64,000 bases of DNA from Lactuca virosa (taxonomy: Eukaryota; Streptophyta; Magnoliopsida; Asterales; Asteraceae). The stretch covers positions 363,152,332 through 363,216,331 of the forward strand of contig CAKMRJ010000001.1 of assembly GCA_928212115.1 (NCBI GenBank), written 5' to 3'. Numbering within the stretch: position 1 is the first letter of the stretch; every line of letters begins with the position of its first letter. Shown one piece after another: positions 46,319 to 58,615 of this stretch. The position numbers were made by a program, and so were the translations under genes. Below the pieces are notes generated by a model. The model searched no databases and had not been told where the DNA came from. It saw nothing but the letters and a program-made list of their open reading frames with translations.

Positions 46319-47620
46319 GAATTAAAGTTATATTTTATGAATTAATTTATATGTTTTTTAATTATTAAAAATAGTGATAAGGCAATGGGTCGAGTGGGTT
46401 GAGAAAGATAGGATCTCCATATGTTGTGGGCTGAGAAAGATGTAAGAAGGAGAAAAGAGAAAAAAAGAAAAAAAAACAGATGTGAAGCTGATGTAACAGT
46501 GAGTTAAGAGGGTTAGGAGGGAATGACTTCATCCTTCATAATAGGAGATTTCTCCATGAGAACACCAGACAGATAAAAATGGAACATGCCTGATAAGCAC
46601 GTGTCAGGTAGCACAGACCGAATAGCGCATGCCCAAGTAAACATCACGTCTGTATTGTCGACCATTAAACCTGATCGAATAAGCCTAACCGGCTTAAGAT
46701 TTCAGCAAGGCTAATCAAATCCCATAAATCTAACATAAATACTAAAACAACTGTTATCAAATAAGAGCCCATAACGCTACGGAAAAGTTTACCTTAAACA
46801 AAGATTATCAGCCGTACCACATTCCTCCCCTCATGCAAAAACATGAAGCTATATAAAGTGGAAAGACATAATGCCACATACAGACAATAAAAACAATCTA
46901 ACTCGTTTACAATATAACAATAAGACCCTTTGTTCTATATTAAGAATTAGAGAGTATTATTGGGAGCCATCCTCTTAATGCTCCTAATGATTTTTGTCTC
47001 ACATTTTCAGGACGCTACCGATTCTCAATTGTTCTTGATGATCCTAAAATACTAACTATTAGCACCAAGACCATATGAGCAGAGTCACGAAGCATCATTG
47101 GCCTCATCTGTACATTAGACTGAGTTTCTACGTCATAAACAAAAACATGGCAAAAAACCATCACCACAAACGACACAAATGGCCAAACCCTTCAGCCCAT
47201 TTAACATGGTGTCAGATTTTATACAAATCCCACCTACAAATAATGATCAACCTGATACGTAAACTCCAACAGAGCAATAAAACCCTACTATGCCAAACAA
47301 CAAAACAACAACAGATAAAGCAAAAAAAATAAAGAAGGTGAGGGAAAGCATATAAGGAAAGAAAATCATTCAACAAATAATATACGTCTGAGCTCAATCA
47401 TGGTCAAGACATGAATCAACTCTAGCACCAAGCAGGTGAGTAGCAGTAGACAAACTACTAAAACATAAAACCAACACCTTACTTTTATTGTTGTACCACA
47501 ATTTAATACCCCCATAAGAAGTTCAGCACCATGAGATGGTACAATAACATATACCATTGTCATCACCTTTCCCATATGGCCAATATTAGAGCTACTTGAG
47601 ATCAAGGACACCACATAATT
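46318..47620. other. Unassigned sequence
   Basis: No gene recognised. A plant-type TATA (GCTATATAAAG) occurs near 46850-46860, and CATTTTCAGGACGCTACC near 47003 looks like part of an unidentified repeat. The stretch continues at 49714 across solo LTR K. Confidence 0.4.
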
Positions 47621-47698
47621 TGTAACATCCGTTTCCTTGGATGATCGAATGAGGGTCTCGGAGGGTCAAAAGGTTAGACTTTGGTGAAAAAGTGGTCC

Positions 47699-47799
47699 TC
47701 ACGACGTGAGGCTTGGAGGCTCACGACGTGAGGAGGTCCACATAAAGATTTCCTCCGGGATTGAGCTCACGACGTAAGCAATAAGTGCTCATGACGTGA
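47699..47799. promoter_or_regulatory. Two TCACGACGTGA pairs, upstream set
   Basis: Words start at 47699 and 47721, and at 47767 and 47789; spacing 22 in both. Confidence 0.7.
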
Positions 47800-48420
47800 G
47801 GAGCGCTGCAGCCCAAACCCATGAAGTTTTAGGGTTTCCCACGTATTGAAGCCCCCTTATCTCTATTTTAGGGTTCATTTATCAGCCTCCACATTCCCCT
47901 AACTCAGAAAACCCTAACCCTAATCCATCTTGGTGATTTTGGATCTATTTTAGTGTTTTGGTGGCCAGAAGAAGAAGAGGAAGAGGTGCTAGAGTGTTGG
48001 TTCAGCAAGGAGGTTTCATCATCATCATCTTGTGCACCCTTTGGACCATTGTAAGTATCCAAGATCCAATTTTTATGAGATCAAATTTCTAGATCTAAGT
48101 TATAAGCTCCTTTTTGCATGTTTGGGTGGGGTTGCTTGCATGGGGTCCAAAAAATTGGCAACGTTATGGATCATTGACTCATTCTCTTCATTATAGTCTT
48201 TGGATCTGAGTTTTGGTGAAGTTTGGGACTCCAAGTTTGAGTATAGATCTCATTTTTCCCCACCTTTGGTCAAGTAAGAGTTTGAGTATGCATTGGACAT
48301 GCATGACTGGAAATCTTCAACTTTTATCATCTTTTGGGTAAAGGAAGACCCCCCTGGAAAGTCCCAAGATAAGGCTGAAAGGATTAAGCGCTTAATGTCT
48401 TAAGCTAGTATGTTCAGATC

Positions 48421-48624
48421 TTACGACGTGAGGTTTAGGACCTTCATGTCGTGAGGATGTTGGCCACCCCGTCTGTTTTGTCCAGACTAGGTCACGACGT
48501 GACTTAAGGATGGGTCACGACGTGAAGGAATCAGGAATCTTCTCGATGGATTGAGTTGGCTCGCTGAGTCGGGACTGGGTCGAGTTGACCCACACGACGT
48601 GACCATGGTCTGGTCACGACGTGA
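48421..48624. promoter_or_regulatory. Three TCACGACGTGA pairs, downstream set
   Basis: Words start at 48421 and 48444, 48492 and 48515, 48592 and 48614; spacing 23, 23, 22. Confidence 0.7.
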
Positions 48625-48982
48625 GAATCGTTGTTGGAATTTTTGGACCGAGGATTTTAGGCCTTGGGATTTTGTTTTGGGCTAGCATGTTGGGCTTCTT
48701 TGGATTTCGGCCCATGATGGGTTTTGGGCCCAATTTGGAAAATTGGGCCATATTTTGGGCTTGAGTAATCATTGTGGAGTTTGGACCTTCTACTGTGGTC
48801 AGTTGGGCCTTGGTCTTGGACCAATCTAGGAAAAGGGTAACATGGTCTTTTTTACCCTAATTTTGGACTGATGGTTTGGAATGGAATCCAGTTATTGATG
48901 GATGTTTATTTTGGTGATTGATAGGATGGGATCTTAGCGGGCCAACAGCCAGAGATTTATCAGTGTGATTCAACAGTTCGAG

Positions 48983-49512
48983 GTGAGTTTCCTCACTGTG
49001 TTTAGCAGGTCGAAGGCACCAATGCCGGCCCATGGTTTGTTATGTTTAGGATGCTAGATACCTGCATGACTCTTGCATGCGTATGTGATTGTATGCTTAC
49101 TTTGCGGGGCCCGAAGGTTATTCTGTATGCTAGTATCTGGTTATGCATATATGATTTGTATGTGGGCGGGGCCCGATGATTGTACGATATGATATTATCT
49201 TTGTGATTTTCGCATGTGTTTGAATGCTTATTTGATTATATGGTTATATGTTTAGTGGGCGGGGCCCGTTATACTCAGTAGGCGGGGCCCGTTATATTCA
49301 GTGGGCAGGTCCCATTATATGAGTTTGGGCGGGGCCTGTTATTCTCAGCGGGCGGGGCCCGTTATATTCAATGGGCGGGGCCCGTTAAATTCAATGGGCG
49401 GGGCCCGTTATACTCAGTGGGTGGGGCCCGTTATATGTATGATATGTATGGTATGTGGTAGTTTGGGGAACTCACTAAGCTTTGTTCTTATGGTTTTCAG
49501 TTTATGTTTCAG
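48983..49512 (+). other. Candidate intron inside solo LTR K
   Basis: Donor CGAG|GTGAGT and acceptor TATGTTTCAG|GTACTTC enclose 530 bases, including the minisatellite. Confidence 0.35.
49254..49436. repeat. GGGCCC minisatellite, 23-base unit, eight copies
   Basis: Units close to AGTGGGCGGGGCCCGTTATA plus TTC in tandem. Very GC-rich for its surroundings. Confidence 0.93.
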
Positions 49513-49713
49513 GTACTTCGGTTTTCAAATGGAAGAGCTCGGGATGATTGTAGAGCACACACCACATGTTTCCGCATTCTGTGATTTACTCTGATAACAA
49601 TGATGTATTGATAAAGCTTTGATTATCTTTGTTTTCTGAAAATGTTATGATTTACTATTTTAGTAATTTAAAAATGAAATTTTTGGGTCTTATTTTTGGG
49701 ACGTTACATAATT

Positions 49714-50136
49714 ACATACCAACACAAGTTTGCAACCAACCTTTGCAACAAAAAAAACATGGTAGAACAACATCCCAACAACAATGATTTCAGAGCATTG
49801 ACGAACGGTCCAAATGAATGAAATATGAAAATTAAGAATTGACAAGTCCCTACCAATAGGTAGCATCTGGGAGTACCAACTACCAACATGAGCACAATTG
49901 CATAGATAGCAAAATACAGTGGTACAGGGGACCATGCGATCATGTAAAAAACTACAAATGGATAATGGACGCATACTATTATTTGGAAGAAAAATATTAG
50001 TACATATTCTTTCTAACCACCCTATCTCGCCTAGCGCGACTCTTGTGTAAACTTTTACCGTCAGATAGAATCAGGACGTTTAGCCAACTAAGAGAGGAAC
50101 TCGTTATCTATTTTGTCCAACAATAGACATACACAA
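49714..50136. other. Unassigned sequence
   Basis: Continuation of the 46318-47620 segment beyond solo LTR K. No gene seen. Confidence 0.45.
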
Positions 50137-51800
50137 TGTAACATCCCAAAACGTAGAACCAAAAATTTTGTTTTTATAGTAAATAAACCATCAACCAAAC
50201 ATGTTTGTCAAACCATAAAATATTCAGGGTAAACCAAATAACATCCCAAAAGTACGCAAAGTCAATAAGCGGAAAAATCATGGTGTGTGCAATGTGATCA
50301 TCCCGAGCTCTTCCCCTTCGATTCGGAAGTACCTGAAACATGAACTGAAAACCGTAAGCACAAAACTTAGTGAGTTCCCCAAAATACCCCATACCATACA
50401 TAAATGGGCCTTGCCCTACAATCATCGGGCCCCGCTCGTAATCAAGCCCTGCTCGGAACATATCTGTCAGTAACATGAGATGGGCTCTGCCAAACACACT
50501 CATCAGACCCCGCTCGGTATACATACAAACACATACAATACATGCAAGAGTCACAAAGACAGCTAACATACTATAACATAATCCAATGGGTCGGCATTGG
50601 TACCTTTGACCCACCAAACACTGCGAGGAGACTCACCTCAAATTGCTGAAAAATCAGATAAATGTTCGGACTGCTGATCTGGGAAATCTCCGCACTAAAT
50701 ATAATCAAATAATACTCTAATTGATAATTAGGTTATAAACCATAACCAAGAATTTAATTTACAATTCTCTACTCCAAGGATAAAAGAGTATTTTACCCTT
50801 CCTCAAATGGCCCAAACTAAGTAGCACTCAAAGCTCTAAAATGGCCCAAGTCCGTAAGGTATTCAAGGTCCAAAATCCTATATCCCAAAAGTGACCCAAA
50901 ATTAAAGGAGGCCTACAACATGGTGTACGCCCCGCGCACCCAACACATATGCCCCACGTATGCACATTGACCTATAAGCGGGTTATTGACCTAGTACGTA
51001 CATCGTACTAAGGAGTACGCCCGACGTACTGGCCATAGTCCCGAAGGTTAACCAAAGGTCTTAATCCCTTAAGACCTTAATGTCCAAACCTCAGATCTAC
51101 CACTAAATAAGGTCTTAAACCATAACGTTGACAACTTTACTAACTTGCATGGATAAAAAGGACCCAATACTAAACCTTAGGTCCAAAACTTCACACAAAT
51201 GCCAACACTTCAAACATGGATGAACTTTCACTTCCAAGATTTGATTTTTATGACTCCATGCACTCCTAAATGCCCAAAAGGACAACTCAAATCGTCTGGA
51301 GTAGTCCATACTCTATAAGACCATGGTTTTGGGACAAAAAGTGCATAAACATGAACAATATGAGATCTTGAACACATAACTCCAAGGTGTGAGCTTGATA
51401 CCTTCTAAGGATGCACAAAAAGGTGTAGAGTCTGGATCCAAAGCTTGAATGCACCACTTCTTCTTCAAGGAACTTTATTCTTCACCAAGAACCACCAAAA
51501 AGTGCTACAAGATCACTACAAAGCTCAAGAACACTCAAAAGAGGGCTAGGGTTTTGTGGGTTATCTTCTAGGGTAAGGAGGCTAATGAGGGGCCAGCCTC
51601 AAGCTCCATAATGTTGCTTAAATAGGGTCCAAACCCTAAAAATTAGGGTTTGTCCCTGGACAGCGTATGCCCGACGTACTAGGAGTACGCCCAACATACT
51701 CCCTCCTTCCAAAAAGTTTCACTTTCACCCCCTTGGGACAAAATTTGCAAATTAATTTAATTACAAGGGTAAAAAAAAAACCTTGGAACCGAGTGTTACA
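50137..51800 (-). mobile_element. Element E 3' LTR
   Basis: 1664 bases, TGTAACATCCC...GAGTGTTACA. Dyads start at 50925 and 50947, 50994 and 51015 (downstream; spacing 22, 21), and at 51665 and 51685 (upstream; spacing 20). TATA-like TATTTAA on the minus strand at plus 51618-51624. The donor and acceptor enclose 50333-50636. Confidence 0.88.
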
Positions 51801-51818
51801 ATTCTTCCCCTCTAGAAT
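51801..51818 (-). other. Polypurine tract of element E
   Basis: Minus strand TCTAGAGGGGAAGAAT next to the LTR. Confidence 0.7.
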
Positions 51819-53130
51819 TAGACTTCGTCTTCGAAGTCTGCTGCTGCAAGTAACTCTAGGTAATGCTCCCTCATCTCGTCCTCGGGCTCCTACATCCATT
51901 CTGAATCCTTTTCGGTGCTGCCACTGCACCTTCACCAGATCCACCACTTTGTTTCTTAAAGTCTTCTTCCTTTGGTCAAGGATCACCACTAGTCTCTCTA
52001 TATAATTCAGGCAATCGTCCACCCCAATGTCCTCCAATGGAACCACTATTGAATCATCAACCAAGCACTCCCGCAGCTGAGATAAATGAAAAGTGTTATG
52101 AATCTGTTTAAGCTCCTTCAGCAGATCCAAACGATACGCAACCCTGCCCACCCGGGCTAAAACCCTGAAAGGACCAATATACCTCGGGCCTAGCTTGCCC
52201 CACTTCCTAAATCGAATGAAACCTTTCCAAGGTGTCACCTTCAGGAGTACCATGTCTCCAACCTGAAACTCTAAGTTTGATCGGCGTCTGTCTATGTAAC
52301 TCTTCTGTTGATTTTGTGTCGTATGAAGTCTGCAGCGAACCTGCTGAATCAATTTCATCGTCTTTCATACCACATCGGTACTCCCCATGACCACTGACCG
52401 ACCTCAGCCCAACATATCGGGGTCCTACACTTTCTCCCATAGAGCATCTCAAAATAAGGTCGATCAATGCTGGCGTGGTAACTGTTGTTATACGAAAATT
52501 CCGCCAAAGCAATATATGTATCCTAACTACCGCCAAAATCCAATACACATGCCCACAACATGTCCTCCAATGTCTGGATAGTCCGCTCACTTTGTCCATC
52601 AGTCTGCGGGTGGAAAGTCGTGCTGAAGTGCAGTCAAGTACCCAAATCCTCATGGAACCTCTTCTAGAACCTGGAAGTAAACCAAACATCCCTATCAGAG
52701 ACCACAAAAACCGGCACTCCATGCCGTCCCACTGCCTCCCAAATGTAGATATCGGCTAGCTTCTCCACCGAAATACTCTCCTGGATCAGAATGAAATGTG
52801 TGCTCTTGGTAAATCGATCCATGATAACCCATATCGAATCCACTTCGTGTGCCGTCCGATGCAATTTGGTGATAAAAATCTATCGTAATCTCTTCCCATC
52901 TCCACATGGGAATACCCAACGACTCCATTTTGTCATAGGGTCCTTGATGCTCGGCCTTGACATTCCTACAAGTCAAGCACCTCTCCACATACCAAGCCAC
53001 ATCCTGCTTCATGCATGGCCACCAATAGTCAAGTCGGAGATCTCTATACATATTTGTTGCTCCGGGATGAATAGAGAATCTCGACTTGTACGCCTCCTCT
53101 ATCAAAACATGACGCACACCACCAATATGG
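51819..53130 (-). pseudogene. Element E integrase
   Basis: Minus strand: SIHPGATNMYRDL and CLTCRNVKAEHQ (zinc-binding), VDSIWVIMDRFTKS and VSDRDVWFTSRF (core), GPRYIGPFRVLARVG and IHNTFHLSQLRE (C-terminal). A chromodomain-like VKVQWQHRKG is cut by a frameshift. Frames change near 52350, 52690 and 52870. Confidence 0.8.
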
Positions 53131-53780
53131 AACCTACACCCTCTGATGAAGGGTCAATAACCCCCGACTATCATAATCAAAGGAAGCCACCTGACCCACT
53201 ATACACTCACTTTTTCGGTGCTCTTCCTTCATAGCCTCAACCTGAGCCACTCGAATATACTCTAAAATTGGGGTAATCAATGTCATCCTGACCGCCTTGC
53301 GGCTGAGAGCATTGGCCACCACGTTGGCCTTTCCGGGGTGTGGTAAAGGATCTCAAAATCATAATCCTTCACCAAATCCAACCACCTACGCTGCCTCATG
53401 TTCATATCCGGCTGATCCATTAGATACTCAGACTCTTGTGGTCCGTGTAAATAGTATAAAGAACCCCATAGAGGTAATGACACCAAATCTTGAGGACGAA
53501 AACCACAACCCCCAACTCCAAGTCATTTGTAGGATAGTTCGCCTTATGAGGCTTCAGCTACCTCGAAGCGTAAGTAATCACATGACCCTGCTGCATCAAC
53601 ACTGCACCCAAACCCCTGATCGATGAGTCACAATATACCACAAAGTCCTCAAATCCCTTCGACAAAGTCATAATCGACGCCTCACCTAATCTTTGTCTCA
53701 GTGTCTCAAAAGCTTCGTGCTGCTCAGGCCCCCAACAAAAAGTGACAGTCTTCTTCGTCAACCTGGTCAAAGGAACGACT
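53131..53780 (-). pseudogene. Element E RNase H and RT connection
   Basis: Minus strand: LTRLTKKTVTFCWGPEQHEA, DFVVYCDSSIRGLGAVLMQQ, RQRRWLDLVKDYDFEILYH and ALSRK. Two frameshifts and one stop. Confidence 0.8.
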
Positions 53781-54440
53781 ATCTTAGAGAAATCTCAAAT
53801 GAATCTCCGATAGTAACCTGCCAATCTAAGGAAACTCTAAATCTCATATGGAGACCTCGGAACTTCCCACCTCACTACCGCCTCAACCTTGGCCGGATCG
53901 ACCAGAATACTGTTCTGGTTGACAAGGTGCCCCAGAAACTGCACCTCGTGCAACCAGAACTCGCAGTTGGAGAATTTCGCATACAATCTCTCCCTCCTCA
54001 GAGTCTCCAATACCTCTCTTGGATGCTCCTCATGCTACTCATGGGTCTTGGAATAGACCAAGATGTGATCAATAAACACAATCATAGACTGATTCAGCAT
54101 AGGCCTGCATATGCGATTCATGAGATCCATGAATGCAGCTGGAGCATTGGTTTGCCCAAAGGGCATCACCACGAACTCGTAATGACCATAATGAGTCCGG
54201 AAAGCCGTATTCTTCATATATTCCTCTCTGCCCCTCATCTGATGATAACCTGGATGTAGATCAATCTTGGAAAACCAAGATACACCCTGAACCTGATCAA
54301 ACAAATCGTTAATCCTCAGGAGTGGGTAATGGTTCTTCACCGTTAGCTTATTTCGCTCCCGGTAGTCGATACACATCCATTGTGTCCCATCCTTCTTCTT
54401 CACAAACAACATTGGTTCTCCCCATGGTGAACTACTCAGC
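53781..54440 (-). pseudogene. Element E reverse transcriptase
   Basis: Minus strand: SSPWGEPMLFVKKKDG, CIDYRERNK, PLLRINDLFDQVQG, FSKIDLHPGYHQ, FMDLMNRICRPML, FIDHILVYSKT. The second active-site Asp is His (codon at plus 54065-54067). A stop follows in the thumb. RT continues at 56959 beyond solo LTR F. Confidence 0.82.
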
Positions 54441-56953
54441 TGTGACATCCCCATTTTCACAGCTATAAAAGACCGATTTGTTTATGTTTATTTAAAAATC
54501 AGAGTATCCTTTTTGAATAATAATATTGCAGAATTTGTTCCCAAAAAACAAGATAATGATATTATCGAAGCATTTCCGAAGAAATGTATTTTATTTATAT
54601 TAAAACATTGGGATGTCATCGTCAATACAGAAATATAAGCATAACTAAATATTACAAGCCTTACTGTAATTAAACTAATGGCCTAATACTCCTCGAATCT
54701 CTCAGCAGAATGTATTTTTTATATCGCTACCTGTGATACAATAAACTGAGTGGGTCAGGTTGGGAAACCTGGTGAGTACATATGATTTTCAACCCATAAT
54801 AATATAATTAATATGTTTAATCATCAAACAACTAACCCAATTTCCCATCCCCCTTATCTTATTTATTCGTAAGGATCTACCCTAAGGATCATCTATGATG
54901 ACAGTACTAGTTCAGGGATTCCTCCATGGTACTTGTCAGTAGTTATTCTTTTATATTTATTCCTAAGGATTTGTCCTAAGGAATAGGCACGAAGTCTATC
55001 ACTTCCAGGGTTTATCTAATAGGCACTAAGTTCATAGCTTCCAGTGTTATCTATTAGGCACTAAGTCCATAGCTTCCAGTGTTTATCTAATAGTAAGTCC
55101 ATAACTATCAGGGTTTACCTTCTTTATTGACAATATTATTTTAGGGAGTCCACCTACAATAAATGTCAATGGTTTTTAGAGTACATCTGATGAACACATG
55201 GTTCACAAACACCTACAGGTTGCGAGCCTGCTAGCATTCCACTAGGCAGTCTAGAATAGTCAGTGGTTGTCATTTATACTCTGCTAGATGATATCATATA
55301 CAAAGTCAAGGCCTCCCATCATCTATTTCATATTTCATCTCTCACCATCTATATCATCTTTCATCTCGCATCATTTATATCATCTTTCATCTACCCATCT
55401 TTATCCAATATATTTATAGGTATAAAAATACATATATAGTTTAAATCAAGTAAAAAATTTATAAATAGTTCATCTAGCATAGATATCAGGAACACATGTA
55501 ATAGGCACATGTAGCATGTAATTATCTTAAATACTTCATATCTATGTGTAAGATGAAAGTAACTCTGCAATAACTTGTTAAAGTGACGACTCGAAATCCA
55601 GACAGCGCTTCGCTTCTAACAACTGTCTTTTCCTTTGACGTAGACTAGTATTATTATCACTAAGTCTTAGTATAATATTATGTGACTAATTATTAGTCTA
55701 GATTCATCATTAATTCAAAGTCTACTGATCTATAGCTGATAAGGGACAACCAGGTAGGATCATATCGGAGGTAGGGTTCGTTTGCTATACAAAGTATACT
55801 GTTTGGAAATCTCATTTTAAACACCGCAGTAAATCCAGCCTAGACATCATCCCCATAAGTAGATCAATATGTATAATGACTTGGAATCACTGATATGTAT
55901 TATTTATAGGTTCATAATAACGATAATGAACTTAAACATAAGTCATACTTAAAGCATGGTAAGCATAACTAAATTTATAGGTGGTTTAGTGAGAAACCAG
56001 ACTTTGCGTGGGCATAACTTCTGAACCGAAAGCTCTATTTCTTGGGGATTTTGGGCGCTCTGAAGCTTCGCTATTAGCACTTAGGAAGTGCTAGAGAAAG
56101 GTCTTGGGACTTTGGGAGGGTTTTGGAGAGAATAGAATGGAAAGGTGTGAAGAAAAGAGTAAAATTTGGCCTCTATTTATAGGCTGAAATATACCCCGAA
56201 CGTTGGGCGTACAGAACATTAGGCTGGGAGTTCAGGGGCCAGGTTTCGCCATCAGATCACAAGCCTTGGGGACGAAGGAGTGTGCCAGATCGCGACACGT
56301 GTCGCACTCTTGTAAACCAAAAATTAATTATCTTGTAAAATCCACAACTTTTGCATACGAGCTCCATTTTCAACGTTCTTTATATCCACGTGTAGCTATC
56401 GACGAGCTCAACAACTTTTGTTTAGACTATGTCGGCTAAGTTTGACTTTATTTTTAAAGCTGTATTTTAACAGTCTTGGATAGTTAAAGTCTGTTAAATA
56501 TTCATAAATTTTCCATCCGATGTCCGTTTAGATTGTGTTGGATAATAATCGATCGATCTAAAAATTCGATTTGCGAGTTGTACACTGCTAGGCTGAATCT
56601 TAGAAAAATCATAACTTCCTTAAATGAAGTCATATTTTGACATTCTCTATATGCACGCTCTCAGTTTAACGAATACTATGACTTTCCTTTAGATTAATAA
56701 GGATAAAAAGTAATTTATCAAAAATGTACTTTTTACGATATGCAGAGCCATGTCGGTTTAATCGCGAAACTTCGACGGGTCATAACTTCTTCATTATAAG
56801 TCGGATTTTAGTGTTCTTTATATGTACGGAATCCTTGTGACATATACTATAACTTTGGTTAAGATTATTTATCCTAAATAATCTTCTATAAAAAAGTTAT
56901 TTTTTAACGCTTATTATCTCCAAATTGACTAGATTGAATCTGCAGACGTTACA
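54441..56953 (-). mobile_element. Solo LTR F (element D family), target duplication TCAGC
   Basis: 2513 bases, TGTGACATCCCC...GACGTTACA, flanked by TCAGC at 54436-54440 and 56954-56958. Its left end matches the 3' end of element D's LTR in reverse, so it is a minus-oriented solo LTR of that family. A minus TATA (CCTATAAATAG) lies near 56175-56185, with CACGTGTCGC and GTACGCCCAACGTTC dyads nearby. Confidence 0.9.
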
Positions 56954-56958
56954 TCAGC

Positions 56959-57480
56959 CGAATAAATACCTTGTCTAACAGCTCTTGCAACTGTGTACAT
57001 CTCTGGAGGTGCTAATCGATAAGGTTATTTGGATATCGGAGCCGCACCAAGAACCAAGTCAATTCGAAACTCCACCTGCCTCTCCGGAGGCACACCAGGT
57101 AAATTCTCAAGAAACACATATGGGTACTCCCAAACAATCAGTACTTCGTCCACATCGCCTTACCCTTTTCCCGTATATCCATCACATAGGCAAAAAATCC
57201 AGAACAACCCTGCTAAAGGTAGCATCAGGTTCAAGCCGCTGAAAAAAGAGCCGGCCCACGTTGAATGCCCTCTCCCTAAATCACTAACTCTCTCCCACTT
57301 GGGCTCTGAATACACACCAACTGATGCTCATAGTCAATCATTTCCCCATTGGGGCCCAACCAATATATCCCCATAATAACCTTGCTCTCACGTAGAGGAA
57401 TAAGAACCAAATCAATAGGGCACCGCTCTCTAAACAAATCCAATATACATCCCTGATGGACCTTCGATACCCGCATAAGA
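56959..57480 (-). pseudogene. Element E RT start and protease part
   Basis: The minus strand contains the linker to RT and, at 57276-57476, VHQGCILDLFRERCPIDLVL, a partial protease segment. The active-site DSG would lie right of 57480 and is missing. Confidence 0.75.
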
Positions 57481-58224
57481 TGTGGTGTTCGCGACTATGT
57501 TTTCCTTTTCTAGTCACGACGTGACCTATCGGTGGTCACAACGTGACCATTGGCTGAATTTGACCATGGTTGACTTTTGGGTCAAGCTAGGGTTTTAAGG
57601 ATGTAGGCTGAAAAGGTATGTATCTGCTGCTGTTAGGTGTCTTGTTGCTCCTATCCACTGTGTATGTGAGAGCTGCTGTAGTTCTAGCTGTTATTCGTGA
57701 AGTGAGTCTTCTCACTATATTACATGTGTAGTAGTGTATGCATGCTAACCAACTGGGTCTTACTTGTTGATGTCTTTTTTCTAACTGTGTTGCTGCTATT
57801 TCTTGGACAGATGTGAGTCAACGGGACTGCTAATAGTCCCCAGGGTTGCTGATAACCCCTGAACTATGCTGTTAATCTACAGGGCTGCTAATAATCCCTG
57901 AAATGTGTTGTTAATCTATAGGGTTGTTGATAACCCATAGCTGTTTATTTTGATGAGTTGTATGTAATATTTTGGGAACTTACTAGCTTCGTGCTTACAG
58001 TTATGGATCAAATGTGTTTCAGGTACCTCATATGATCGCGGAATGGCGAAGGCTTGACTGTACACTCTGGCTTGTAGATTTTATGATTTTCCGCATTTTG
58101 ATACACTGATTTGGGATGACTGTATTTGATTCACCTGGGATTTTTACGAATCGGTTTTTACGATATAGGATGTTTTTCTCTATTTTAAAATTAAAATTTT
58201 TATGGTAAAAATCATTGTGTTACA
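57481..58224 (+). mobile_element. LTR remnant G (3' part), TCACGACGTGA-word family
   Basis: Starts without a TG end, contains a dyad pair at 57514 and 57536 (spacing 22), a 34-base imprecise repeat at 57820-57945, an acceptor TGTTTCAG|GTACCTC near 58015, and ends GTGTTACA at 58224. The 5' half is missing. Confidence 0.75.
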
Positions 58225-58615
58225 TAATCTCTTTTTTTTTGCTCTCGGCCGTTACACTTTACGTACAAATTAATGCATAGAGCACATTTATAGGGATATG
58301 TGTTATAGATTGACAACTATCTCGTGTCCACACATTCGATGGGGTACATAATGTTTGTAAAAGCTCAAGACCATATAACATTTTTAATGTACCATAGATG
58401 CATAGACTAAGACGAGGGCTATCAAGTCGCAATCAACCCTAATCTTTATCGTATAATTAAAGAGACTCTTTAATGGGGTGACAAACTAAAAAAAGAGACT
58501 ATGATATCAATGTACATGGTAAATGACAATGATATAGAATGTAATGCCATTTCATGATCATTGTTACATTCAATCCACATGCAAGATTGCAACGATTAAA
58601 CACACAACATATAAT
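58225..58615. other. No recognised gene
   Basis: AT-rich sequence between LTR remnant G and the copia-type LTR. Nothing identified. Confidence 0.5.

Larger units (their letters stand above)
47621..49708 (+). mobile_element. Solo LTR K (TCACGACGTGA-word gypsy family), target duplication TAATT
   Basis: 2088 bases, TGTAACATCCG...GGGACGTTACA, flanked by TAATT at 47616-47620 and 49709-49713. It contains two dyad pairs upstream and three downstream of the presumed start, the AG|GTGAGT donor, a GGGCCC minisatellite and the TTTCAG acceptor. Confidence 0.93.
50137..57480 (-). mobile_element. Element E: truncated Ty3/gypsy chromovirus, minus strand
   Basis: The left (3') LTR is 50137-51800, followed by a polypurine tract, integrase, RNase H, RT and part of protease. 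Gag, primer site and 5' LTR are absent: the sequence stops inside protease near 57480. Solo LTR F interrupts RT. The RT active site reads FIDH rather than FIDD. Confidence 0.87.

Noticed and set aside
46780..47060. Possible additional LTR with TATA near 46850
   Set aside because: No TG...CA ends, target duplication or second copy could be found in the window.
47075..47614. Small frames of 60-85 residues on both strands
   Set aside because: No domain, biased composition and no supporting structure.
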